Notes under the pieces: model-generated | What the model was told of the DNA's origin: nothing | The model's input: only the letters and a program-made list of their open reading frames with translations | The model's database searches: none | Shown here: piece after piece, positions 6,741 through 14,657 of the stretch | How the letters are laid out: every line of letters begins with the position of its first letter | How positions within the stretch are numbered: position 1 is the stretch's first letter | Made by a program: the position numbers and the translations under genes | DNA from: Alphaproteobacteria bacterium UBA685 | GTDB lineage: Bacteria; Pseudomonadota; Alphaproteobacteria; Puniceispirillales; Puniceispirillaceae | DNA: 23,225 bases | Direction: 5' to 3' | Assembly: GCA_002299005.1 (NCBI GenBank) | Contig: DBMZ01000036.1 | Location: 1 to 23,225, forward strand

Positions 6741-8192
6741 TTAGCCTAGCTTTGATTTCAATAAATCATTCACCATAGCTGGGTTTGCTTGGCCTTTAGA
6801 TAGCTTCATCGTCTGGCCCACAAAGAACCCAAACAGCTTATCTTTACCACCGCGATATTCATCAACCTTATCTTGATTATCGGCCAGAACCTGATCAATC
6901 AGCGCTTCAATCGCGCCTGTATCAGAGACTTGCTTGAGGCCTTTTTCTTCAATGATATCAGCGGCATCACGGCCTGTTTCAAACATATCTGCGAACACAT
7001 CCTTGGCAATGCGCCCTGAGATTGTGCCATCAGAGATAAGCGCCACAAGACCACCTAGCTGTGCAGGAGAGACAGGGCTATCGGCAAGTGATTTACCGGC
7101 CTTATTCAACGCACCAAACAGCTCAACAGACATCCAGTTTGCGACCAGCTTCTTATCTTGGTCCTTGGCGGCGGCTTCGTAAAAAGCCGCTGTCTCACGC
7201 TCTTCTGTCAGGACGGCCGCATCATAGGATGACAGACCATATTCACCGACCATGCGCTCTCTGATTTGATCGGGCAATTCAGGCAATTCAGCGGCTAGCT
7301 CATCTACCAATGATTGGCTGAATTCCAATGGCAACAGGTCAGGGTCTGGGAAATAGCGATAATCATGCGCATCTTCTTTGCCGCGCATCGCTCTGGTCGC
7401 GCCTGTATTTGTATCAAACAGGCGTGTTTCTTGCGTAATCTCGCCGCCATCTTCGATAAGCTCGATCTGACGCTGTACCTCATAATCAATCGCCGCCATA
7501 ATAAAGCGCACTGAATTTAGGTTCTTTGTCTCTGTTCTGGTGCCAAGCTCTTCACCCGGGCGACGCACAGATACATTCACATCCGCGCGCATAGAGCCTT
7601 CTTCCATATTGCCATCACATGTGCCCAAATAGCGCACGATAGAGCGCACTTTCTTCATATAGGCGCCAGCCTGTTCAGCACTTCGAAGGTCAGGCTTTGA
7701 GACAATTTCCATCAAGGCCACACCAGAGCGGTTCAAATCAATGTAAGATTTTGACGGGTGCTGGTCATGCATTGATTTGCCGGCATCTTGTTCAAGGTGC
7801 AGACGCTCAACACCAATTTCAACAGAGCTACCATCTTTGAGGTCGATGACAATCGCGCCCTCACCCACGATAGGATATTTAAACTGGCTAATCTGATATC
7901 CTTGCGGCAAATCGGCATAGAAATAATTCTTGCGGTCAAAGACAGAATAGCAGTTAATCTTTGCATTTAGGCCAAGGCCTGTGCGGATAGCTTGCTTGAC
8001 GCATTCCTCATTAATCACAGGCAACATGCCAGGCATAGCGGCATCCACCAGCGATACATTCTGATTTGGATCAGCCCCAAATTGTGTTGGCGCGCCGGAA
8101 AATAGCTTTGATTGTGAAGATACCTGCGCATGGACTTCCATGCCGATAACCACTTCCCATTCACCTGTGCGACCTTGGATTAAGTTGCTCAT
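6741..8192 (-). CDS. gatB: Asp-tRNA(Asn)/Glu-tRNA(Gln) amidotransferase subunit B
   Basis: A 483-residue tRNA-binding and kinase subunit of GatCAB, which activates the side-chain carboxylate of misacylated Glu-tRNA(Gln) or Asp-tRNA(Asn) with ATP before amidation. The catalytic cradle opens with [10 protein letters not shown] (14-23) and continues with [54 protein letters not shown] and ETKNLNS. The C-terminal YqeY-like helical domain covers roughly residues 335-483 and ends in [18 protein letters not shown]. The Cys zinc motif of some GatB proteins is absent, as in other alphaproteobacteria. The start codon overlaps the gatA stop as ATGA (8189-8192), so translation is probably coupled. It is last in gatC-gatA-gatB. 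Confidence 0.98.
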   Translation of the reverse strand: MSNLIQGRTGEWEVVIGMEVHAQVSSQSKLFSGAPTQFGADPNQNVSLVDAAMPGMLPVINEECVKQAIRTGLGLNAKINCYSVFDRKNYFYADLPQGYQISQFKYPIVGEGAIVIDLKDGSSVEIGVERLHLEQDAGKSMHDQHPSKSYIDLNRSGVALMEIVSKPDLRSAEQAGAYMKKVRSIVRYLGTCDGNMEEGSMRADVNVSVRRPGEELGTRTETKNLNSVRFIMAAIDYEVQRQIELIEDGGEITQETRLFDTNTGATRAMRGKEDAHDYRYFPDPDLLPLEFSQSLVDELAAELPELPDQIRERMVGEYGLSSYDAAVLTEERETAAFYEAAAKDQDKKLVANWMSVELFGALNKAGKSLADSPVSPAQLGGLVALISDGTISGRIAKDVFADMFETGRDAADIIEEKGLKQVSDTGAIEALIDQVLADNQDKVDEYRGGKDKLFGFFVGQTMKLSKGQANPAMVNDLLKSKLG

Positions 8193-9673
8193 GATGCGCC
8201 TCCTGCCATGCGAGATGGCACTTCTGAAAACCCGGCTGATTGCTCAATTTGCTTTGCCACAGCGTACATTTTATCTTCGGCAAAGGCACCTGATAGGATC
8301 TGTAAGCCCAATGGCAAGCCATCTCCATTCACACCCGCTGGCACAGACATGCCAGGAATGCCTGCTAAATTAGCTGGCACAGTGAAGACATCATTCAGAT
8401 ACATGGTGACAGGGTCTGCTTGCTTAACGCCAAGCGGGAATGCCGCTGAAGGTGTCGCAGGTGTCAAAATCGCATCAACTTGTTTGAACGCCTCATCGAA
8501 ATCATTGCGAATAAGCCGGCGCACTTTTTGTGCCTTCAAGTAATAGGCATCATAATAACCAGCTGATAGCGCATAGGTGCCGATTAAGATACGACGTTGC
8601 ACCTCATCACCAAAGCCTGCGGCTCTTGTGATCTCATACATATCATCTAATGAGCCGCCCTCTTCGATGCGGTTACCATAACGAACCCCATCATAGCGCG
8701 CCAAGTTTGATGACGCCTCAGCAGGTGCGATAATATAATAGACTGGCAAGGCGTATTTGGTATGCGGCAATGAGATTTCAACCAATTCAGCACCAGCATC
8801 TTTCAGCCATGCCTGACCATCTTGCCATAATTTGATGATAGTCTCGTCCATACCATCCATCTGATATTCAGACGGAATACCAATTTTCATCCCCTTCACA
8901 CCAGCGGCCATCGCACCATCAATATCTGGTAGTGGCTGATGCGCAGATGTGGAATCTTTGGGATCTGCGCTCGCCATTGATTTAAACATCAAGGCTGAAT
9001 CATCCACATCTCTTGTGAATGGGCCAGCTTGGTCAAGCGATGAGGCAAACGCCACAACACCCCAGCGTGAACAGCGACCATAGGTCGGCTTCATGCCCAC
9101 AATACCGCAAAAAGCGGCCGGCTGGCGGATAGAACCGCCCGTATCAGTGCCTGTGGCCATGATAGATGAGCGCGCGGCCACAGATGAGGCAGAGCCCCCT
9201 GATGAGCCACCAGCGGCTAAATCTGCGCCGCCAACAGCGCTATAGGGATTGACCGCAGGGCCAAAGACAGATGTCTCATTGGCTGAGCCCATTGCAAATT
9301 CATCACAATTAAGCTTGCCAAGCATGACGCCGCCATCTGCCCATAGATTGCTTGTGACAGTTGATTCATATTGCGGCACGAAATTTTTCAAAATCGCTGA
9401 ACAGGCGGTTGTTGGCACACCATTTGTAGCAAACAAATCTTTGACACCAATAGGCAAGCCTTCAAGCGCCCCCGCATTACCAGCGGCATATTTAGCATCA
9501 CTAGCGGCGGCCATCTCAAGCGCGCGTGCCTCTGTCATAGCGACATAATTATTAAGCCCCTTTGTTTCTTGTGCCGCCGCCAAATAGGCATTAGTCAATT
9601 CAACAGAGGTAAAATCGCCCTTTTCAAGACCTTGGCGGGCTTGCAGGGCAGTCAAATCAAGTAAATTGCTCAT
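8189..9673 (-). CDS. gatA: Asp-tRNA(Asn)/Glu-tRNA(Gln) amidotransferase subunit A
   Basis: A 494-residue glutaminase subunit that releases ammonia from glutamine and channels it to GatB. The amidase-signature triad is intact: K78 in [10 protein letters not shown], cis-Ser S157 in [10 protein letters not shown], and nucleophile S181 in [12 protein letters not shown]. The 24-residue spacing between the two serines is the one known from characterised GatA. Further family landmarks are [29 protein letters not shown] and [13 protein letters not shown]. The start overlaps the gatC stop by one base (TAATG), and the stop overlaps the gatB start by four bases. Length is typical for the family. Confidence 0.98.
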   Translation of the reverse strand: MSNLLDLTALQARQGLEKGDFTSVELTNAYLAAAQETKGLNNYVAMTEARALEMAAASDAKYAAGNAGALEGLPIGVKDLFATNGVPTTACSAILKNFVPQYESTVTSNLWADGGVMLGKLNCDEFAMGSANETSVFGPAVNPYSAVGGADLAAGGSSGGSASSVAARSSIMATGTDTGGSIRQPAAFCGIVGMKPTYGRCSRWGVVAFASSLDQAGPFTRDVDDSALMFKSMASADPKDSTSAHQPLPDIDGAMAAGVKGMKIGIPSEYQMDGMDETIIKLWQDGQAWLKDAGAELVEISLPHTKYALPVYYIIAPAEASSNLARYDGVRYGNRIEEGGSLDDMYEITRAAGFGDEVQRRILIGTYALSAGYYDAYYLKAQKVRRLIRNDFDEAFKQVDAILTPATPSAAFPLGVKQADPVTMYLNDVFTVPANLAGIPGMSVPAGVNGDGLPLGLQILSGAFAEDKMYAVAKQIEQSAGFSEVPSRMAGGAS

Positions 9674-9975
9674 TATTCGACCACCTTCGGTACAACAAAA
9701 AACCCACTTGCTTCTTCGGGTGCGTTGGCAAGCACCTTGCCTTGGACGTCGCCATCAGTAATTTCATCTTTGCGCAGTGGCAATGAGTGACCCGTGACAG
9801 ATGCCAGCGGCTCCACCCCATCTGTGTCAACTTCATTCAATTCTTCAATCCAGCTCAAGATACGATTCAAATCTTGGGCGATGGGCTCTTTACGCTCTTC
9901 TGCGAGACGAATACGGGCAAGACGCGCGATTTTCTCGACAGTGGCTGTATCGACTATAGCCTTGTCAGCAGACAT
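9673..9975 (-). CDS. gatC: Asp-tRNA(Asn)/Glu-tRNA(Gln) amidotransferase subunit C
   Basis: A 100-residue chaperone-like subunit that wraps around GatA and tethers it to GatB. I start at the ATG at 9975-9973, not at the GTG at 9987: that GTG is part of the AAGGAGTG Shine-Dalgarno sequence, so it cannot be the initiator it would serve. Family features are [15 protein letters not shown] (a helical opening), [19 protein letters not shown], and the ending [18 protein letters not shown]. It is the first gene of gatCAB and is divergent from ruvX across 58 bases. Confidence 0.95.
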   Translation of the reverse strand: MSADKAIVDTATVEKIARLARIRLAEERKEPIAQDLNRILSWIEELNEVDTDGVEPLASVTGHSLPLRKDEITDGDVQGKVLANAPEEASGFFVVPKVVE

Positions 9976-10033
9976 GGTGTATGCCACTCCTTAGTTAAAG
10001 TTTTAATGACCTGATAGCGAAATACCACCGACC
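9976..10033. promoter_or_regulatory. 58-base divergent promoter region, gatC / ruvX
   Basis: Two divergent transcription units start within 58 bases. The gatC ribosome-binding site AAGGAG is at 9992-9987 on the minus strand. The remaining AT-rich core (around ttaaagttttaatg) must hold, or neighbour, the promoters for both directions. I cannot assign -35/-10 pairs with confidence. Confidence 0.4.
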
Positions 10034-10513
10034 ATGCCAATTCGCAACCTCTCAGATGCGCAAAATCTCCTTAAGCCCGGCGAAAAATATATGGGGCTCG
10101 ATGTGGGCAAAAAAACAATTGGCATCGCCATAGGTGATCCCTCTCATATTATTGCCTCACCTCATCGTATCTTGTGGCGCCGCAAATTTTCAAGCGATAT
10201 GGCAGATTTATTCAAAGAAATGGATGAATTATCAATTGGCGGGCTGATTGTCGGCTGGCCGCTTAATATGGATGGCACAACGGGCCCGCGCTGTGATTCA
10301 ACCAGAGATTTCTGTTACTCTTTGATGAAGTTACGCGATGTGCCAGTTATTCTGCATGATGAGCGCCTGTCTACGGCGGCGGTCGAACGTGCCATGCTCG
10401 AAGCGGATATGACGCGCAAAAGACGCCATGAAAAAAGAGACGCCCTTGCCGCTAGCTGGATATTACAATCAGCCTTTGACCGCATCGGTTTGGGGTTTGA
10501 TGAAACAAGCTAA
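10034..10513 (+). CDS. ruvX: Putative Holliday junction resolvase RuvX / YqgF-type nuclease
   Basis: A 159-residue RNase H-fold protein. YqgF-type proteins are linked to pre-16S rRNA processing and were also proposed as Holliday junction resolvases. The first strand carries MGLDVGKKTIGIAIGD (D23 as the first catalytic Asp). LIVGWPLNMDGTTGPR follows, then the catalytic Glu in ILHDERLST and the last Asp in KRDALAASWILQ. The start at 10034 adds a 19-residue leader (with LLKPGEKY) of the kind seen in alphaproteobacterial homologues. Shine-Dalgarno is weak, and an ATG at 10091 is a less likely alternative. It precedes pyrB by 48 bases. Confidence 0.92.
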   Translation: MPIRNLSDAQNLLKPGEKYMGLDVGKKTIGIAIGDPSHIIASPHRILWRRKFSSDMADLFKEMDELSIGGLIVGWPLNMDGTTGPRCDSTRDFCYSLMKLRDVPVILHDERLSTAAVERAMLEADMTRKRRHEKRDALAASWILQSAFDRIGLGFDETS

Positions 10514-10548
10514 ATGGCGCGTGAAAGATTTTTGTATTTCATGCCATT
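10513..10548 (+). repeat. Interrupted inverted repeat in the pyrB leader
   Basis: AATGGC (10513-10518) pairs with GCCATT (10543-10548), and inside it TGAAA (10522-10526) pairs with TTTCA (10537-10541), leaving a small internal loop and a 10-base T-rich apical loop. It begins on the last base of the ruvX stop and ends two bases before the pyrB Shine-Dalgarno AAGG. It could be a leader hairpin or an operator; neither is shown. Confidence 0.45.
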
Positions 10549-10561
10549 GTAAGGTAGAACT

Positions 10562-11542
10562 ATGCCCATGACAGTTTCAGATAAAAACACACCACCGCCT
10601 GCCGTCCACCTGCCTTCTCAGCACCTTTTGGGAATTGAGGGGATGGATGTGTTAACCATGCACCGCCTACTCGATAGGGCAAGCTATTTTGCGGATAATC
10701 TATCGCAAGAGGTGGCACAAACACTCAAAGGGCAGACCATTGTTAATTTGTTCTTTGAGAATTCCACAAGAACACGCGTGTCTTTTGAGGTTGCGGCCAA
10801 AAAACTTGGTGCGTCTGTTTTGAACATCTCTGTCGCTGGCTCATCTGTGAAAAAAGGTGAGACGCTGGTAGATACCGCGACAACTTTGAACGCGATGCAT
10901 CCTGATATTTTGGTTGTTCGCCACCATGCCTCTGGCGCACCACAGCTATTATCTCAGCATATTGACGCCGCCATTATTAACGCTGGCGATGGTCGTCATG
11001 AACATCCCACGCAAGCCTTGCTTGATGCGCTAACAATCAAAAGACGCTTTGGGCGCATTGAAGGTCTTCGTATCGCGATTTGCGGGGATATCACCAATAG
11101 CCGTGTTGCGCGCTCTAATCTCTATTTGCTTGGCGGCCTTGGCGCAGAGGTGCGCTTTGTGAGCCCCTCAACACTTCTGCCGCCAGCCATTGGCGATATG
11201 GGCGTGGCTGTCTTCCATGATATGGAAGAAGGGATTAAAGATTGCGACATTGTGATGATGTTGCGCCTTCAGACTGAGCGCATGGAAGGGCGGGAAACGC
11301 CGTCTCAACATGAATATTTCAACCTGTTCGGGCTGAATAGCGAAAAGCTAGAGGCGGCGGCGCCAAAGGCGATGATTATGCATCCAGGCCCGATGAATAG
11401 AGGTGTTGAGATTGATTCTGAAATCGCCGATGACCATGAGCGCTCTTTAATCCATAAACAAGTTGAAATGGGCGTGGCTATCAGAATGGCATGTCTTGAA
11501 GCATTAGCGGTGACAGCACAGCAAAATGGGGGCGGCAAATAA
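10562..11542 (+). CDS. pyrB: Aspartate carbamoyltransferase catalytic subunit
   Basis: A 326-residue enzyme that joins carbamoyl phosphate and aspartate in the second step of UMP synthesis. The carbamoyl-phosphate loop is [13 protein letters not shown] (S68-T69-R70-T71-R72). [12 protein letters not shown] supplies the active-site Ser/Lys loop, [11 protein letters not shown] and [14 protein letters not shown] are the conserved central motifs, and [14 protein letters not shown] closes the site. The start at 10562 lies behind AAGG with a seven-base gap. The next Met, two codons later, would change little. The stop overlaps the pyrC start by one base (TAATG). No pyrI regulatory gene is present. 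In the ATCase class that pairs with a dihydroorotase-like partner, PyrB and PyrC form a large complex, which fits this arrangement. Confidence 0.97.
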   Translation: MPMTVSDKNTPPPAVHLPSQHLLGIEGMDVLTMHRLLDRASYFADNLSQEVAQTLKGQTIVNLFFENSTRTRVSFEVAAKKLGASVLNISVAGSSVKKGETLVDTATTLNAMHPDILVVRHHASGAPQLLSQHIDAAIINAGDGRHEHPTQALLDALTIKRRFGRIEGLRIAICGDITNSRVARSNLYLLGGLGAEVRFVSPSTLLPPAIGDMGVAVFHDMEEGIKDCDIVMMLRLQTERMEGRETPSQHEYFNLFGLNSEKLEAAAPKAMIMHPGPMNRGVEIDSEIADDHERSLIHKQVEMGVAIRMACLEALAVTAQQNGGGK

Positions 11543-12828
11543 TGAAAACGCTTTTGAAGAATGCCCACATCATTTGCCCCGTCCAGAATTTTGACGCGCT
11601 AGGCTATGTCGGCATAGATGAAGGGCATATTCAGGCATCTGGTCTGGGCAATGCAAAATCTGAGGCTGATTATGACAAAATCATAGATTGTGCCGGTCAG
11701 TACGTTGCGCCAGGTCTTGTTGATATGCGTGTCCAATCAGCCGATCCCGGCTTTGAGCATCTAGAGAGCTTAGAGACTTTGCTAAAAGCGGCCAGTGCCA
11801 GTGGCGTGACATCTGTTGTGTCTCTGCCTGATACAAACCCTGTGATTGATAATCGCACGGTGATAGATTCTCTGTCCTTGCGTGCCTCACAAATTGGTGG
11901 CCCGCGCCTTTATCTTTATGGCGCCTTAACGCAAGGCCAAAAAGGTCATCAAATGGCAGAACTTGGCCTGATGGCAGAAGCAGGTGCGGTCGGCTTTGCG
12001 AGCGGCGCGCATGCGATACAAGATAGCCTTATCATGCGCCGCCTTATGACCTATGCTACGATGTTTGATAAGCCGATTATCCATCATTGCGAAGATTACC
12101 AGCTATCAGATGGCGGTGAGATGAATGAGGGTGAGACAGCCACACGCTTAGGTCTTATCGGTATTCCTGCGGCGGCTGAAATTATTATGGTGCAACGTGA
12201 CATTGAATTGGCACGGCTGACCAAGGCCCGCTATCACGTCGCGCATATTTCGACCGCCGGTGCGATTGACGCTGTAAGGCGCGCTAAGGCTGAGGGACTT
12301 GATGTGACATGTGATACAGCGCCGCCTTACGCGCTTTTGAACGAGCATGCGGTGAACGGCTTTAATACCGCCTTTCGCTTGAACCCGCCCTTGCGCTCAG
12401 AAGGTGACAGGCTAGCCGTCTTGCAAGGCCTCAATGACGGCACGATTGATGCCATTGCCTCTGACCATGCGCCTGTGAACCGTGATGATAAAGCACAGCC
12501 TTTTGGCCAAGCAAGTTGCGGCGCTTCTGGTATTGAGACCCTGTTCCCTAATTTGATGAGTTTGGTGGCGAATGATAATCTTTCAATGATGTCGGCTATT
12601 CGCCTTGCTAGCACGGCCCCTGCCCGCATTCTTGGCATAGGCGGCGGCTCGCTTGAAACAGGCACAGCGGCAGATGTCATTTGTTTTGATGCCACACGCG
12701 CGGCGATTATTGACCAGTCAAAGTTCCTATCACGCTCACGCATTTCCCCCTTCCATGGCCAGCCAGCACAGGGCCATTTATCATACAGCTTTGTTGGTGG
12801 TCAGCTTGTCCATCAAGCAGCAAATTAA
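11542..12828 (+). CDS. pyrC: Dihydroorotase-like protein, probably non-catalytic (PyrC'/PyrX type)
   Basis: A 428-residue amidohydrolase-fold protein of the class I dihydroorotase family, coupled to pyrB by a TAATG overlap. Active class I enzymes hold their metals with an HxH pair in the segment VDxHxHxRxPG. Here that segment reads LVDMRVQSADPG, so the pair is R63 and Q65. The Asp expected in the GAV-x-F-x-D segment is also missing (GAVGFASGAH, 148-157). Later ligand positions survive: H181/H182 in IIHHCED, H235 in HVAHISTAG and D308 in IASDHAP. The same loss is known for alphaproteobacterial PyrC next to pyrB, and for Pseudomonas PyrC', which is a structural partner of PyrB. I infer a scaffold role, with a separate active dihydroorotase elsewhere in the genome. 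A fold-level assignment is secure; inactivity is inference. Confidence 0.9.
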   Translation: MKTLLKNAHIICPVQNFDALGYVGIDEGHIQASGLGNAKSEADYDKIIDCAGQYVAPGLVDMRVQSADPGFEHLESLETLLKAASASGVTSVVSLPDTNPVIDNRTVIDSLSLRASQIGGPRLYLYGALTQGQKGHQMAELGLMAEAGAVGFASGAHAIQDSLIMRRLMTYATMFDKPIIHHCEDYQLSDGGEMNEGETATRLGLIGIPAAAEIIMVQRDIELARLTKARYHVAHISTAGAIDAVRRAKAEGLDVTCDTAPPYALLNEHAVNGFNTAFRLNPPLRSEGDRLAVLQGLNDGTIDAIASDHAPVNRDDKAQPFGQASCGASGIETLFPNLMSLVANDNLSMMSAIRLASTAPARILGIGGGSLETGTAADVICFDATRAAIIDQSKFLSRSRISPFHGQPAQGHLSYSFVGGQLVHQAAN

Positions 12829-12840
12829 AGGGGCCTAGCT

Positions 12841-13425
12841 ATGGGTGAGACTCTCCTATTATTCTTGGCTGGTTATTTGGCAGGCTCTATTCCTTTTGGC
12901 CTTATCTCAGCACGCCTCGCAGGGCTAGGGGATATTCGCAAGATTGGCTCTGGGAATATTGGCGCGACGAATGTTTTGCGCTCTGGCAACAAGCTTGCCG
13001 CTTTTACCACCCTTATTGGGGACGCTGGCAAGGGCGCGATGGCTGTTGGGCTCGCTTATTATAGCGGCATGGAAGCCTACGCCCCTCTTGTGGGTCTTGC
13101 GGCTGTGATAGGCCATTGCTATCCTGTATGGCTTGGCTTTAAAGGCGGCAAAGGTGTTGCGACGGCGATTGCCACAATCGCGATGCTTTATTGGCCAGCG
13201 GGCTTGATGATGGCTGGCACATGGCTCTTAATGAGCCTTGTCATGCGCATTAGCTCTCTATCAGCGCTGACTGGCTTTGTGACAGCAACAAGTTTAGCCG
13301 CTCTTTATTATGAGAGCTGGTTGTATATTGCCGCGATTGCCGCATTGTCTTTTTGGCGCCATAAAGAGAATATTGCCCGCCTCATCGCTGGTACAGAGAC
13401 GCGGATAAAGCTGAAAAAGTCATAA
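12841..13425 (+). CDS. plsY: Acyl-phosphate:glycerol-3-phosphate acyltransferase PlsY
   Basis: A 194-residue integral membrane enzyme that makes lysophosphatidic acid from acyl phosphate and glycerol-3-phosphate, the first acylation of phospholipid synthesis. About five hydrophobic segments are visible. The three family motifs are present: GSIPFGLISARLAG with KIGSGNIGATNVLR (37-50), the GDAGKGAMAVGLA loop, and GHCYPVWLGFKGGKGVATA. The start ATG at 12841 follows AAAGGGG and lies 12 bases after pyrC, so it is likely in the same transcript. Length is normal for the family. Confidence 0.97.
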   Translation: MGETLLLFLAGYLAGSIPFGLISARLAGLGDIRKIGSGNIGATNVLRSGNKLAAFTTLIGDAGKGAMAVGLAYYSGMEAYAPLVGLAAVIGHCYPVWLGFKGGKGVATAIATIAMLYWPAGLMMAGTWLLMSLVMRISSLSALTGFVTATSLAALYYESWLYIAAIAALSFWRHKENIARLIAGTETRIKLKKS

Positions 13426-13495
13426 TCTGCGCATTCACCACGTTTGGGTGCTAATTTTTACACTTTCTTAAGCATCCATAGGCTTCAATAGCGCC

Positions 13496-14596
13496 ATGGA
13501 TGATCATGAGATTGTAAATGCTATCAGGCTGATTAGCACAGCCAACATCGGACCCATTACCTACAGCCTATTGCTAAGCCGCTTTAAAACAGCTAGCGGC
13601 GCGGTGCGTGGTGCGCCTGAATTAGCGCAAAGGCAAGGGCGCACCTTAAAAATAGCTGACAGGTCTGTGGCGGACAGGATTATCGCGAATACGCACAAAG
13701 CAAATGCAAGCCTTGTGGTGCGCGGCAGTGAGTCCTATCCAAAGCGTCTTGCGCAATTTGATGATGCGCCTGTGCTGTTATTTGCCAAAGGTCATTTATC
13801 CCTATTGCAAAAGGACCTTGTCGCGATGGTTGGCGCGCGTAATGCCTCTACCAATGCGATACGCCTTACCGCACAATGGGCCAAAGAAATCGGCGAGGCT
13901 GATTATGGCATTGTCTCAGGATTGGCCAGAGGCATAGACAGGGCCGCCCATATAGGCAGTCTGGCAACAGGCACAATTGGCATTATTGGATGCGGCATTG
14001 ATGTTATCTATCCGCAAGAAAATAGTGACCTATTCGATGAGATGGCAAAATCGGGCCTTATCTTAAGTGAAATGGTGCCAGCCACAAAGCCATCACCGCG
14101 CAATTTCCCCTCACGCAACCGTATCATTGCCGCACTTGCCAAAGGCACCATCGTCACAGAAGCGGCTATCAGGTCAGGCTCTTTAATCACCGCCAAAGAA
14201 GCCAATGAGCGTGGCAGTGAGGTGATGGCTATTCCAGGCGCGCCCACAGACCCGCGGTCATTTGGCACAAACCAGCTTATTAAAGATGGCGCGCATCTCG
14301 TTACCAGCCCAAAGGATGTTATCGATATCATGCAATCCACCCTCCATGAGCCGCCCTTTCATGCGCCCCCTTTCCAAAATCAGCATTTGGACGATATAGA
14401 CGAGGTGATGATCACAAATCTGGCGAATGACATCATGAAAATTTTAACATTTGAAGCAACGGATATTGACGAATTGATACGGCAATGTCATGTCTCTGCA
14501 AAAGCGGTACAGATAGCATTGCTGGAATTAGAACTAGCAGGACATGTCGAACGTCTTGCAGGCAATCGCATTTGCAAACTTTTAAATATTGATTAA
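13496..14596 (+). CDS. dprA: DNA processing protein DprA
   Basis: A 366-residue protein that binds incoming single-stranded DNA and loads RecA during natural transformation; the gene is also widespread in bacteria not known to be competent. An N-terminal SAM/HhH-like region (1-75) is followed by the Rossmann-like core: VAMVGARNAST, GIVSGLARGIDRAAHIG, TIGIIGCGIDVIYPQ, PRNFPSRNRIIAALAKGTIVTEA and GSLITAKEANERG. A C-terminal winged-helix domain (about 300-366) ends ELELAGHVERLAGNRICKL. The start at 13496 is the first ATG after plsY; a clear Shine-Dalgarno is lacking. The stop codon lies inside an inverted repeat that leads into topA. Confidence 0.96.
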   Translation: MDDHEIVNAIRLISTANIGPITYSLLLSRFKTASGAVRGAPELAQRQGRTLKIADRSVADRIIANTHKANASLVVRGSESYPKRLAQFDDAPVLLFAKGHLSLLQKDLVAMVGARNASTNAIRLTAQWAKEIGEADYGIVSGLARGIDRAAHIGSLATGTIGIIGCGIDVIYPQENSDLFDEMAKSGLILSEMVPATKPSPRNFPSRNRIIAALAKGTIVTEAAIRSGSLITAKEANERGSEVMAIPGAPTDPRSFGTNQLIKDGAHLVTSPKDVIDIMQSTLHEPPFHAPPFQNQHLDDIDEVMITNLANDIMKILTFEATDIDELIRQCHVSAKAVQIALLELELAGHVERLAGNRICKLLNID

Positions 14597-14624
14597 TTTC
14601 AGACACTTATCCTGAATATTAATC
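14591..14624 (+). repeat. Long imperfect inverted repeat across the dprA stop and topA leader
   Basis: GATTAATTTCAG (14591-14602) and CTGAATATTAATC (14612-14624) are complementary over 12 base pairs with a single bulged base, around a nine-base loop. The dprA stop (14594-14596) is in the left arm and the topA ATG is 33 bases after the right arm. No T run follows, so it is not a standard intrinsic terminator. Confidence 0.65.
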
Positions 14625-14657
14625 ATCGTACATTGTGGTATCCTTAGGCGTATTTTT

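Noticed and set aside
12327..12743. 138-codon open frame on the minus strand
   Set aside because: Antisense to pyrC with no domain and no Shine-Dalgarno; explained by codon bias of the coding strand.
13436..13460. CACC...GGTG hairpin followed by AATTTTT after plsY
   Set aside because: The stem has only four pairs with a seven-base loop and the T run is offset; too weak to list as a terminator.
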